Positions 56,284-64,000 of a stretch of 64,000 nucleotides of DNA are shown one piece after another. The DNA comes from Burkholderia oklahomensis C6786. Lineage in GTDB: Bacteria > Pseudomonadota > Gammaproteobacteria > Burkholderiales > Burkholderiaceae. The stretch covers positions 248,001-312,000 of the forward strand of contig NZ_CP009555.1 of assembly GCF_000959365.1 (NCBI RefSeq), given 5' to 3'. The translations under genes and the position numbers were made by a program. The number at the start of each line of letters is the position of its first letter. The stretch's first letter is position 1. The notes beneath the pieces were generated by a model. The model worked only from the letters and a program-made list of their open reading frames with translations, was not told the origin of the DNA and searched no databases.

Positions 56284-56487
56284 TTACTGCTTCGTCGACG
56301 ACAACTGCCCCTTCGGGTTGGTCAGCCAATTGTTCGCATTGACGACGAGCGTATTGGCATTGGTGAGCAGCGTACTCAGCGAGCTACTGTTGATCGTGAA
56401 CGTGCCGCCCAACAGGTTGAACGTGCCGTCGATCAGGTTATCTCCGCCATGAATGCGCCTGCATTGCTCCATCGATATCGTTTGCAT
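56284..56487 (-). CDS. small double-glycine-leader peptide (bacteriocin-like)
   Basis: 67 residues. The first 15, MQTISMEQCRRIHGG, match the double-glycine leader rule: hydrophobic Ile at -12, Ser at -11, Glu at -9, Ile at -4, Gly-Gly at -2/-1. The 52-residue core is uncharged-polar (Asn, Ser, Thr, Leu, Gly; DGTFNLLGGTFTIN and NANTLVVNANNWLTNP) with no cysteine. An excellent GAGGAGGGAG ribosome site precedes the ATG. Such leaders are cut by C39-peptidase ABC exporters; none is in the window. The gene is opposite to the ABC operon that surrounds it, and its codon use is AT-richer. Microcin-like export substrate is my best reading; activity is unknown. Confidence 0.7.
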   Translation of the reverse strand: MQTISMEQCRRIHGGDNLIDGTFNLLGGTFTINSSSLSTLLTNANTLVVNANNWLTNPKGQLSSTKQ

Positions 56488-57030
56488 CGATCACTCCCTC
56501 CTCGTAGACAACAAAAAAGAGCGGGGACGCCACTCTCATTCCTGGTCATCAACAATCGCCCCGCAACGTGCCGCACGACGCGCCGGTCGACGTATGTCGC
56601 GGACGACGCGCCTGATGCCCGGTCCGTTTTCCCGGACTCCTCAACACCATTCGGCAGCTCAATATAACGTAATGGAATGCGGGGCAACATCGGGGGAACC
56701 GGCAATTAGACTGAATGCTCGGCGACGTTTCGAGCGATGCGCGCAGGCGTTTTCGCATTCATGGCTTCTAGCTCCTCTCTCTTGCTTCACGCTCGCTTCG
56801 ACACGGCCCGCCGTCGTTTCCCTTGCGCGACTCGCCGCAGCGTCGACATGTCGCGGCGCTCGCCGCTTTCGGCGAATGCGGCGCCGGCATTTTCCGCTCG
56901 TCGTTCAAACGTTTAAAACTGCCGTACTGCAATGCGCATCCATTCCATTCGATCGCGCAAGCGCGCATTGCGCGCGCTCCGCGTCAAACCCGCGCATCGA
57001 CCACTTTCCATCCCGACGACTCCCGCCGCG
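56488..57030. other. insert region between the two permease genes
   Basis: No further gene is supported. It presumably has the promoter of the peptide gene (minus strand). At 56907-56914 it holds another AAACGTTT palindrome in an A/T-rich context (TTCAAACGTTTAAA), a likely extra operator for the LacI regulator. Confidence 0.55.
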
Positions 57031-57136
57031 CCGTCATCAGTTCTTCATCGACGCGCCCGATAATCCTGTCGACGAAAACGTTTACATCGCTTCCGCCCCC
57101 ATGACGCCCACCATCAAGGACGCCGCCGCGCTCGCC
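57031..57136. repeat. duplicated segment, copy B (lacI operator and first codons fused to permease)
   Basis: Near-copy of 53024-53134. It begins CGTCATCAGTTCTTCATCGA, contains the operator core at 57076-57083 and runs through the start codon and codons for MTPTIKDAAALA. After that the sequence is that of the permease. Confidence 0.9.
57076..57083. promoter_or_regulatory. duplicated LacI-type operator core AAACGTTT
   Basis: Same GACGAAAACGTTTACA context as at 53069, 25 bases before the second permease gene. It should place the downstream half of the split operon under the same repressor. Confidence 0.55.
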
Positions 57137-58003
57137 CGCCCCGCCGCCGCGACCGACTCCAACGGGTCGCCAACGGCCCGCCGTCCGCGCCGCGCATCGT
57201 TCGACTGGCTCGCCGCCGCGCAATGGGCGGTCACGCTCGCGCTGTGCGCGTTCCTGATCGTTCCCGTCGCGATGTCGGTGCTCGCCGGGCTCACGGTCAA
57301 CTATTTCCGCGGGCCGTCGAGCGGGCTCACGCTGCGCTGGCTCGGCGAAGTATGGACGCAGTACCACGGCTCGATATTCCTGTCGCTCGAAGTCGCGCTC
57401 GCGACGCTCGCCGTCACGCTCGTCGCGGGCGTGCCGGCCGGCTATGCGCTCGCGCGCAGCCGCGGCCGCGTCTCGCGGCTGATCGAAGAAGCGCTCGTGC
57501 TGCCCGTCGCATTGCCGGGCCTCGCGTCCGCGCTCGCGCTCCTCGCCGTCTACGGCGGCTTCGCCGCGTTCCGCACGAGCGTGTGGTTCATCGTCGTCGG
57601 GCACGTCGTGTTCACGCTGCCGTTCATGGTCCGCGCGGTCGCGGCCGTCGCCGCGCGCGCCGATCTGCGCACGCTCGAAGAAGGCGCGGCGAGTCTCGGC
57701 GCACCGTTCGTCACGCGCTTCACGACGATCGTGCTGCCGAACCTGCGCCCCGGCATCGTCGCGGGCGCGCTCGCGGTGCTCACGCTGTCGATCGGCGAAT
57801 TCAATCTCACGTGGATGCTGCACACGCCCGACACGAAGACGCTGCCCGTCGGCCTCGCCGACACGTACGCGTCGCTGCGCATCGAGATCGGCAGCGCGTA
57901 CACGATCCTGTTCCTGCTGATGACGCTGCCGCTTCTCGTCGCGATGCAGCGACTCGGCGTCGATCCGTCCGGCACGCGCCACGACGCGCGCAAGCGTCGC
58001 TGA
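57101..58003 (+). CDS. ABC transporter permease, second subunit, with chimeric N-terminus
   Basis: 300 residues. Membrane helices start near residue 40 (WAVTLALCAFLIVPVAMSVLAG), and EGAASLGAPFVTRFTTIVLPNLRPG is the ATPase-docking EAA loop. Residues 1-12 (MTPTIKDAAALA) are a copy of the first 12 residues of the LacI regulator, read from the duplicated segment; residues 13-35 are Pro/Ala/Arg-rich. The extra N-terminus is cytoplasmic and may be harmless. Confidence 0.88.
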   Translation: MTPTIKDAAALARPAAATDSNGSPTARRPRRASFDWLAAAQWAVTLALCAFLIVPVAMSVLAGLTVNYFRGPSSGLTLRWLGEVWTQYHGSIFLSLEVALATLAVTLVAGVPAGYALARSRGRVSRLIEEALVLPVALPGLASALALLAVYGGFAAFRTSVWFIVVGHVVFTLPFMVRAVAAVAARADLRTLEEGAASLGAPFVTRFTTIVLPNLRPGIVAGALAVLTLSIGEFNLTWMLHTPDTKTLPVGLADTYASLRIEIGSAYTILFLLMTLPLLVAMQRLGVDPSGTRHDARKRR

Positions 58004-58085
58004 TTACCCGCTACCTTTGCGCCGCCTTCGCGGTCCCCTTTCGCCGCCGTCCGCTGCCGTCCGCCACCTTTCCGCCGCCTCGCCG

Positions 58086-59114
58086 ATGAAACTCGAATCC
58101 GTACCGATCACCCTGACCCGTTGCGCGAAGACCTTCCACGGCGCGCGCGTGCTGGAGCCGCTCGATCTCGCGATCGGCGCGGGCGAGACGCTCGTGCTGC
58201 TCGGCCCGTCCGGTTGCGGCAAGACGACGACGCTGCGCCTCGTCGCCGGGCTCGACGTGCCCGACGCGGGCGGCGCGATCGCATTCGGCGCCGACGACGT
58301 GACCGCGCTGCCGATCGAAAAGCGCGGCGTCGGCATGGTGTTCCAGAGCTACGCGCTGTTTCCGAACCTGTCGGTGCGCGGCAACGTCGGCTACGGGCTG
58401 CGGATTCGCGGAACCGATCCGCGCGCGCTGCGCGAGCGCGTCGACGAGCTGCTCGCGATGATGCGGCTTACCGCGCACGCGGACAAGCCGATCGACGCGC
58501 TGTCGGGCGGCCAGCGTCAGCGCGTCGCGCTGGCCCGCGCGCTCGCGGTGCGCCCGCGCGTGCTGCTGCTCGACGAGCCGCTGACCGCGCTCGACGCGCA
58601 GCTGCGCGACGCGCTGCGCCGCGAGATGAACGCGCTGCTCCGCGAGCTCGGCGTGACGACGGTATACGTGACGCACGACCAGGCCGAGGCGATGGAGCTC
58701 GGCGACCGGATCGTCGTGATGAGCGCGGGGAAGATCGAGCAGATCGGCACGCCGCGCGACGTCTACTATCGTCCGGCGAGCCGCGCGGTCGCGCGCTTCA
58801 TCGGCACGCTGAACCGGCTCGAAGGCGTGTGGCGCGACGGCGCGCTCGTGACGACGGGCGGCGCTGTCGCCGCCGCGTCGCCGGCAAACGAGCTATTCTT
58901 TCGACCGGAGGATGCGCGTCTCGTCGACCCGTCGGATGCGCTGCTGCGCGGCGCGGTCGCGAACTGCGCGTTTCTCGGCGAGCGCACGCGCGTGACGGTC
59001 GAACATGCGGCGCCCGACGCGCTCGTCATCGACATGCCGGGCCGCGTCGATCTCGCGCGCGGCACCGCGGTCGGCGTCGCGATCGCGGCGGACGGCCTCA
59101 TCGCGCTCGCCTGA
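58086..59114 (+). CDS. ABC transporter ATP-binding protein
   Basis: 342 residues. Walker A GPSGCGKTT, Q-loop region VFQSYALFPNL, signature LSGGQRQR, Walker B LLLDEPLTALD and the H-loop THDQAEAM are complete, and a C-terminal TOBE-type domain follows from about 240. It energises import by the two permeases. I chose the ATG at 58086, at the conserved beta strand start. 82 bases separate it from the permease. Confidence 0.93.
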   Translation: MKLESVPITLTRCAKTFHGARVLEPLDLAIGAGETLVLLGPSGCGKTTTLRLVAGLDVPDAGGAIAFGADDVTALPIEKRGVGMVFQSYALFPNLSVRGNVGYGLRIRGTDPRALRERVDELLAMMRLTAHADKPIDALSGGQRQRVALARALAVRPRVLLLDEPLTALDAQLRDALRREMNALLRELGVTTVYVTHDQAEAMELGDRIVVMSAGKIEQIGTPRDVYYRPASRAVARFIGTLNRLEGVWRDGALVTTGGAVAAASPANELFFRPEDARLVDPSDALLRGAVANCAFLGERTRVTVEHAAPDALVIDMPGRVDLARGTAVGVAIAADGLIALA

Positions 59115-59164
59115 CGCGCCCCACGCTCACGACACGAACGACACGAACGATACGAGGAACGACG

Positions 59165-59989
59165 ATGCTGCTTGCCCACATCAGCGATCTGCACATCAAG
59201 CGGCCCGGCATGCTCGCGTACAAGCGCGTCGACACGGCCGCGCATTTCGCGCGCTGCGTCGCGCGCCTGAACGCGCTCGAGCCGCGTCCGGACGCGGTGC
59301 TCGTCACGGGCGACCTGACCGACTTCGGCGACGACGAAGAATACGCGCACCTGAAGTCGCTGCTCGCGCCGCTCGAGATTCCGTACTACCTGCTCGTCGG
59401 CAACCACGACGACCGCGCGGCGTTGCGACGCGCGTTCCCCGCGCGCGCGGAGCTGCGCGCGGGCGAATTCGTCCAGTACGCGCTCGACCTCGGGCCGCTG
59501 CGCGTGATCGCGCTCGATTCGCAGATTCCGGGCGCGAGCGGCGGCACCCTGTGCGACGCGCGGCTCGCGTGGCTCGCCGGCCAGCTCGACGCCGCGCGCG
59601 ACCGTCCGGTGATCGTCGCGCTCCATCATCCGCCGTTCGCGTGCGGCATCGGCCACATGGACGCGATGCGGCTCGATCCGGACGCGTCGGGCCGGCTCGA
59701 CGCGCTGCTGCGCCGCTTTCCGAACGTCGAGCGCGTGCTGTGCGGGCACGTGCACCGGACGATGTTCGCGCGCTTCGGCGGCACGATCGCGTCGGCCGTG
59801 CCCGCGCCCGCGCATCAGGTCACGTTCGACCTGCGCGACGACGGGCCGTCGTCGTTCTCGATGGAGCCGCCCGCGTTCGCCGTGCATCGCTACACGCCGG
59901 ACGGCGGGCTCGCGTCGCATCATGTGTACGTCGATGCGAGCGACGGGCCGCATCCGTTCTTCGAGCCGACGGGCGCGCTGATCGATTGA
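59165..59989 (+). CDS. calcineurin-like metallophosphodiesterase
   Basis: 274 residues. All metal-binding motifs of the family are present: SDLHI, GDLTDFG, GNHDD, HHPPF and GHVHR. The spelling is close to the GpdQ/cyclic-nucleotide phosphodiesterase class III group. As the last gene of the ABC operon it probably splits the imported phosphodiester (for example a glycerophosphodiester), which is inference. Start 50 bases after the ATPase gene. Confidence 0.88.
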   Translation: MLLAHISDLHIKRPGMLAYKRVDTAAHFARCVARLNALEPRPDAVLVTGDLTDFGDDEEYAHLKSLLAPLEIPYYLLVGNHDDRAALRRAFPARAELRAGEFVQYALDLGPLRVIALDSQIPGASGGTLCDARLAWLAGQLDAARDRPVIVALHHPPFACGIGHMDAMRLDPDASGRLDALLRRFPNVERVLCGHVHRTMFARFGGTIASAVPAPAHQVTFDLRDDGPSSFSMEPPAFAVHRYTPDGGLASHHVYVDASDGPHPFFEPTGALID

Positions 59990-60036
59990 GATCGAACGTG
60001 ATGCCGCGGCGCGCGGCGCGCGACGGACGCGGCAGC

Positions 60037-60096
60037 GCGCATGAGTGTGCGCATGAGTGTGCGCATGCGTACGCGCATGCGTACGCGCATGCTTCG
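60037..60096. repeat. five-copy 12-base tandem repeat
   Basis: Units GCGCATGAGTGT (two), GCGCATGCGTAC (two) and a variant GCGCATGCTTCG, downstream of the phosphodiesterase gene. Confidence 0.85.
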
Positions 60097-60190
60097 CCGA
60101 ACGAGCCGCCGCCGGGGCGCTGAACGACACGAGCCGACGTGAACCGGCTTCGGCGCCGCACGAGTCGCGCGGCGCCGTGTTTGCCCGTGC

Positions 60191-60214
60191 GGCCGGCGCC
60201 GTTCCGCGCCGGCC
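60191..60214. terminator. strong hairpin between convergent genes
   Basis: GGCCGGCGC at 60191-60199 and GCGCCGGCC at 60206-60214, nine pairs with a six-base loop; a second GC hairpin (CCCGGGC...GCCCGGG) follows at about 60231-60252. No T-tract. It separates the phosphodiesterase gene from the convergent gene at 60308; the gap 59990-60307 holds no gene. Confidence 0.45.
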
Positions 60215-60307
60215 TGTCATCCACGATCGGCCCGGGCCGCGCGCCGCCCGGGCGCACCGGCGGACACCGCGCGCAAACCGGACGCCTCGCCGCGGAAGAC
60301 GCCGCGC

Positions 60308-60718
60308 TCAGTGCGCGCCGCTCGTCCGGTCCATGATCGCGAGCAGATCGGCCAGCGCCTGCTTGCACGCGACAGCCTGCGGCCGATCGGCGCGCAGCGC
60401 CGCGAGCGCGCGATCGATCGCGTTGTCGACCGCGTGCCAATCCGCCGCCGCGCGCGGCTTCAGCGACGGCTCGGCGTCGTCCCAGGACGTCTCCAGATCC
60501 TTGATGCGCGCCTTCGCGCCGGCGAGATCGCCCTTGTCGACGAGCTTCGCGGTGTCGACCGCGATCGCGCGGAACGGCGACAGGTCGCCGAGCTTCGAGA
60601 CGGTCGCGGCTTCGGCCACGTTCGGCGCGACGCCTGCCGGCGTCACGATGCCGATGCCGAACGCGGCGGCCGCCAATGCCGGCGCGACGGCGAATGCGAT
60701 GAATTTGCGCTTGATCAT
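60308..60718 (-). CDS. periplasmic hypothetical protein
   Basis: 136 residues. A signal peptide (about 1-38, ending AEAA) is followed by a helical domain: [65 protein letters not shown], a pattern seen in small periplasmic proteins resembling histidine-kinase sensor or cytochrome-like bundles, without heme motifs. AAGGAG lies upstream of the start at 60716-60718. It is 64 bases downstream of the COG4705 gene and probably co-transcribed. Confidence 0.75.
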   Translation of the reverse strand: MIKRKFIAFAVAPALAAAAFGIGIVTPAGVAPNVAEAATVSKLGDLSPFRAIAVDTAKLVDKGDLAGAKARIKDLETSWDDAEPSLKPRAAADWHAVDNAIDRALAALRADRPQAVACKQALADLLAIMDRTSGAH

Positions 60719-60782
60719 GCTGCTTCTCCTTGTAAAGAACTCGAACGAAACGGTTGAAGACGGGGCTTGCATCGATTGACGC

Positions 60783-61577
60783 TCAGCGTCCGCGCGCCGG
60801 CGCGCCAAGCCGATCCGCGCGCGCGGCGGCGACGCTCAGCCCCGCGACGAGCGCGACGATCACCGCGAGAAACACGGCGCTCGTCTTGATCGTGCCGAGC
60901 CCGAGGCCGCCGTATGCTTGCGCCTGCGACAGGAAATCGCCGAGCGACGCACCGAGCGGACGCGTGAGGATGTACGCGAGCCAGAACGCGAGCACGCGGT
61001 TCATCCCGAAGCGCGCGGCGGCCGCGACGAGCGCGATCGCGCCGCCGAACGCGACGATCCCGAGCCGGAATCCGAGGCCGAGCGCCTCGGTCGCGAGATC
61101 GCCCGCCGCCGTGCCGAGCGCGAACGTCAGCAGGATCGCGGCCCAATAGAACCACTCGCGGCGCGGCGTGACGATCGTGTGGATCGACAGCGTCCGCTCG
61201 CGGCGATACCAGAGCGCGAACGTCGCCGCGAGCGCGGCGGCGAAGAGCGGCGTGCTGACGTAGAGGCTGACGCCGAGGCCGTCGGTCAGCGCATCGGTGA
61301 TCTGCGTGCCGACGATGCTGACGAGGACGATGTTGAGCCAGTAGATCCACGGCACGTAAGCGCGCGCACGCAATTGCAGCGCGAGCGCGCAGACCAGCAG
61401 ACCGGACATCATCGCGCCGGTGACGGCGGCGCCGAGTCCGACGTGGACGGCGAGATAGTCGGCGCCGGTCTCCCCGACCGTCGTCGACATGATCTTGACG
61501 ATCCAGAAGGCCAGCGTGACTTCCGGGACTTTGTTGAGCATGCCGGCGGCGGCATGCGGACGGGCGGGCTGGTTCAA
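60783..61577 (-). CDS. COG4705-type membrane protein
   Basis: 264 residues from a TTG at 61575-61577, chosen because AAGGAG lies at the right distance; the first ATG (61541) has no ribosome site. [29 protein letters not shown] is the hallmark of the family, and a second KTSAVFLAV and LGDFLSQ block closes it; about seven or eight helices. Function is unknown; it forms an operon with the small periplasmic protein downstream. Confidence 0.8.
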   Translation of the reverse strand: MNQPARPHAAAGMLNKVPEVTLAFWIVKIMSTTVGETGADYLAVHVGLGAAVTGAMMSGLLVCALALQLRARAYVPWIYWLNIVLVSIVGTQITDALTDGLGVSLYVSTPLFAAALAATFALWYRRERTLSIHTIVTPRREWFYWAAILLTFALGTAAGDLATEALGLGFRLGIVAFGGAIALVAAAARFGMNRVLAFWLAYILTRPLGASLGDFLSQAQAYGGLGLGTIKTSAVFLAVIVALVAGLSVAAARADRLGAPARGR

Positions 61578-61859
61578 TTGGGCTCTCCTTGTCGCACCGG
61601 TTGCGCAAAGCGAGCCGGATTCCGGCAACGGCGGTGCAGCGAAATACGAACGCTCCCACGACTCGCTCGGACGCCACTATGCAAGCCGGCCGCTTAAGGC
61701 GAGATTAACGGCATGCGCGCGCACTGCGATCGCGCCGCCGCCAGCAGACTTCGGGGACGTCCGGTATGATCGGCGCTCCCGGCGTTTCGCCTCTCCTGTC
61801 TCGCTCGAAGATCCGGACGGCGCGCGCGTCGTGCGCGCCGCACTTCGTCCACACGCACC

Positions 61860-63056
61860 ATGCCCTCGTCGCCTTCCGTCTCCGCCGACGCGCCCAGCCA
61901 TGACTCGCGCAGCCTGTTGCTGCTGCTCGCGACGATCGCGGGCGTGTCCGTCGCCAACATCTATTACAACCAGCCGCTCCTCGACGCGTTCCGCGCGTCG
62001 TTTCCGGACAGCGCGTCGTGGATCGGCGTCGTGCCGACCGCGACGCAGCTCGGCTACGCGGCCGGCATGTTCGCGCTCGCGCCGCTCGGCGACCGCTTCG
62101 ACCGGCGCAAGCTGATCCTGCTGCAGATCGCCGGGCTGTCGGCCGCGCTCGTGATCGCCGCGGCGGCGCCGACGCTCGCCGTGCTCGCCGCGGCGAGCCT
62201 CGCGATCGGCATCCTCGCGACGATCGCGCAGCAGGCCGTGCCGTTCGCCGCCGAGATCGCGCCGCCCGCCGCGCGCGGGCAAGCGGTCGGCACCGTGATG
62301 AGCGGGCTCTTGCTCGGCATCCTGCTCGCGCGCACGGCGGCGGGTTTCGTCGCCGAATACTTCGGCTGGCGCGCGGTGTTCGGCGCGTCGGTCGCGGCGC
62401 TCGCCGCGCTCGCGGCCGTGATCGTCGCGCGCCTGCCGCGCAGCTCGCCGACGTCGGCGCTGCCGTACGGCAAGCTGCTCGCGTCGATGTGGCGGCTCGC
62501 GCGCGAGCTGCCCGGGCTGCGCGAGGCGTCGATGACGGGCGCCGCGATCTTCGCGGCGTTCAGCGCGTTCTGGCCGGCGCTCACGCTGCTGCTCGCGGGC
62601 GAGCCGTTCCATCTCGGTCCGCAGGCGGCGGGCCTCTTCGGGATCGTCGGCGCGGCGGGCGCGCTCGCCGCGCCGTACGCGGGCCGCTTCGCCGACAAGC
62701 GCGGGCCGCGCGCGATCATCACGCTCGCGATCGCGCTGATCGCCGCGTCGTTCGTGATCTTCGCGGCGTCGGGCCGCAGCCTCGTCGGGCTCGTGATCGG
62801 CGTGATCGTCCTCGACGTCGGCGTGCAGGCCGCGCAGATCTCGAACCAGTCGCGCATCTATGCGCTCAAGCCCGACGCGCGCAGCCGCGTGAACACGGTC
62901 TACATGGTCTGCTATTTCATCGGCGGCGCGATCGGCTCGTCGGCGGGCGTCGCCGCGTGGCGGGCGACGGGCTGGATGGGAATGTGCGCGGTCGGTCTGC
63001 TGTTCTCGGTCGTCGCGGCACTCGTGCATCACCGCGGCCGCGCGGGCGCGCGATAA
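61860..63056 (+). CDS. major facilitator superfamily transporter
   Basis: 398 residues with 12 predicted helices. The family loop motif after helix 2 is GDRFDRRKLIL, and the first helix has SVANIYYNQPLLDAF, typical of a group of small-molecule exporters in proteobacteria. PYAGRFADKRGPRAIITL repeats the motif in the second half. Substrate unknown. Single gene. Confidence 0.9.
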   Translation: MPSSPSVSADAPSHDSRSLLLLLATIAGVSVANIYYNQPLLDAFRASFPDSASWIGVVPTATQLGYAAGMFALAPLGDRFDRRKLILLQIAGLSAALVIAAAAPTLAVLAAASLAIGILATIAQQAVPFAAEIAPPAARGQAVGTVMSGLLLGILLARTAAGFVAEYFGWRAVFGASVAALAALAAVIVARLPRSSPTSALPYGKLLASMWRLARELPGLREASMTGAAIFAAFSAFWPALTLLLAGEPFHLGPQAAGLFGIVGAAGALAAPYAGRFADKRGPRAIITLAIALIAASFVIFAASGRSLVGLVIGVIVLDVGVQAAQISNQSRIYALKPDARSRVNTVYMVCYFIGGAIGSSAGVAAWRATGWMGMCAVGLLFSVVAALVHHRGRAGAR

Positions 63057-63428
63057 GCGCTCGACGCGGCGGCGCAGCAGCGCGCCGCGCTCGGCCGACG
63101 TCAGGCCGACGCGCGCACGCGGAAAAACGCGACTGGTTACGCGAGAAACCGGACGCGGCGCAGATGATGCCGGCCGGGGCGCGCGGGCGAGCAGCGCCGG
63201 CACGCATCGCGCATGCCGGCCGCGCCGAGAACATGCCGCCGCCGCTCGACGAGATCGATATCGATACGCGGGGCTCCACGATCGCCCCGCGCGATGCAAG
63301 CACTCGGCTACCTCGCCAGCGCCGCCGGATTGCGCGGCGGCGTATCGGCGCGCGCGAAACCGCCGAGCGCGGAAACGGGCGAACGTCGCGCGAGCCGCGC
63401 GCCCCATCGGCCGCCACGTCGCGCGCCG
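63057..63428. other. intergenic region between convergent genes
   Basis: 372 bases, no supported gene and no clear terminator with a T-tract. Confidence 0.5.
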
Positions 63429-64000
63429 TTATTGCATCCGCTTGCGCGCCGGATCGAACACGAACGACAGCCCGACGCTGCCGAGAATCGCGACGGTCGC
63501 GATCACGGTCGCGAGCGTGACGGGCTCGCCGAGCAGGAGCGCGCCCAGCGCGACGGCGACGACCGGATTCACGTACATGCAGCTGCTCGCGATGATCGGG
63601 CTCGTGTGGCGAATCAGGTAGCCGTATGCGACGTACGCGGCCATCGTGCCCGCGAGCATCAGATAGACGAACGCGACGCCGGGCAGAAACGCGACGTGCT
63701 CGATGCGCTCGCCGAGCACCCATGCGATGCAGGTCGACGCCGCGCCGCCGAGGCCGATTTGCAGCGAGGTCGACAGGAACAGGTCGTGCGGCAGCGCGAG
63801 CCGCGCGGCGAGATGCGCGCCGCCCGCCCAGAAGAGCGCCCCCACGAGCACGGTGATGCTGCCGAGCGTCGAGCCGGGCGACGACGGCCCGCCCGAATTC
63901 AGCACGACGATCCCGACCATCCCGAGCGCGACGGCCGCCCATTCGCCCGCCGCGATGCGCCGCCCCGCGACCGACGCGATCACCGTCGCGAAGAGCGGCA
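63429..64000 (-). CDS. EamA/DMT-family transporter, partial (N-terminus outside the window)
   Basis: The C-terminal 190 residues of a drug/metabolite transporter. Helices alternate with a PSSPGSTLGSITVLVGALFWAGG segment that starts the second EamA repeat, and CMYVNPVVAVALGALLLGEPVT is the closing family motif. The frame remains open to base 64000 on the left side of translation, so the gene begins beyond the window. Substrate unknown. Confidence 0.85.
   Translation of the reverse strand, partial: PLFATVIASVAGRRIAAGEWAAVALGMVGIVVLNSGGPSSPGSTLGSITVLVGALFWAGGAHLAARLALPHDLFLSTSLQIGLGGAASTCIAWVLGERIEHVAFLPGVAFVYLMLAGTMAAYVAYGYLIRHTSPIIASSCMYVNPVVAVALGALLLGEPVTLATVIATVAILGSVGLSFVFDPARKRMQ

Noticed and set aside
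56453-57100. N-terminal extension of the second permease to 516 residues
   Set aside because: The extension reads the insert and duplicated operator; the MTPTIKD start lies directly at the duplicated start codon.

Overview
The window is GC-rich, with dense genes, long shadow reading frames on the opposite strand, many short tandem repeats and a classic Burkholderiales gene set: malonate decarboxylase with MadLM, GTP-dependent PEPCK, the sulfite reductase/DUF934 pair, DUF4148 and DUF2242 proteins, a C4-type porin and MocR/LysR/LacI regulators. It is most like the Burkholderia pseudomallei/thailandensis group. I cannot fix the species or replicon by reading.

Left part (1-14.6 kb). A phospholipase-D-like protein is followed by a complete leftward malonate decarboxylase locus (madL-madM, then mdcA-C-D-E-G-B-H) with a divergent LysR regulator at 9.5 kb. 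Start/stop overlaps indicate tight translational coupling. MdcB carries a 15-copy three-residue repeat. Next come a DUF4148 protein, a 3-hydroxyacyl-CoA dehydrogenase and pckG. Middle-left (14.6-33 kb). Two small heat-shock proteins lie behind a sigma32-like promoter and a chain of hairpins resembling an RNA thermometer. They are followed by a GSCFA/WcbI/methyltransferase group, a MocR regulator, a frameshifted sulfite reductase, a DUF2242 lipoprotein, an SDR/LysR pair, a DUF2239 gene behind a perfect palindrome, and a deletion scar joining a broken carotenoid oxygenase to a broken MocR gene beside an intact PaiB-like gene. A DUF1326/DUF2182 pair closes the segment.

Middle (33-41.4 kb). A diguanylate cyclase precedes a cellulose-synthase-like glycosyltransferase with a PilZ domain, a BcsS-like outer-membrane protein and an unknown membrane protein: a likely c-di-GMP-controlled exopolysaccharide module. 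A porin follows. 41.6-44.3 kb is a polymorphic-toxin module: PAAR, DUF4123 adaptor, small unknown, Tox-REase-5 nuclease and Imm52-type immunity protein.

44.3-52.8 kb is a decayed prophage beside tRNA-Leu(UAA). It holds remnants of a DNA adenine methylase, endolysin, holin, gpD and integrase, plus a chromate-resistance segment (cupredoxin, chrB, chrA, truncated superoxide dismutase) and a few accessory genes. The tRNA-Leu gene itself is interrupted by a compact group I intron in the anticodon loop.

53-60 kb is a LacI-regulated ABC importer with a calcineurin-type phosphodiesterase. The operon is split by about 1 kb holding a divergent small gene for a double-glycine-leader peptide. The lacI operator and first 12 codons are duplicated in front of the second permease, making a chimeric permease N-terminus. 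The right end holds a small periplasmic protein with a COG4705 membrane protein, an MFS transporter and a partial EamA transporter running off the window.
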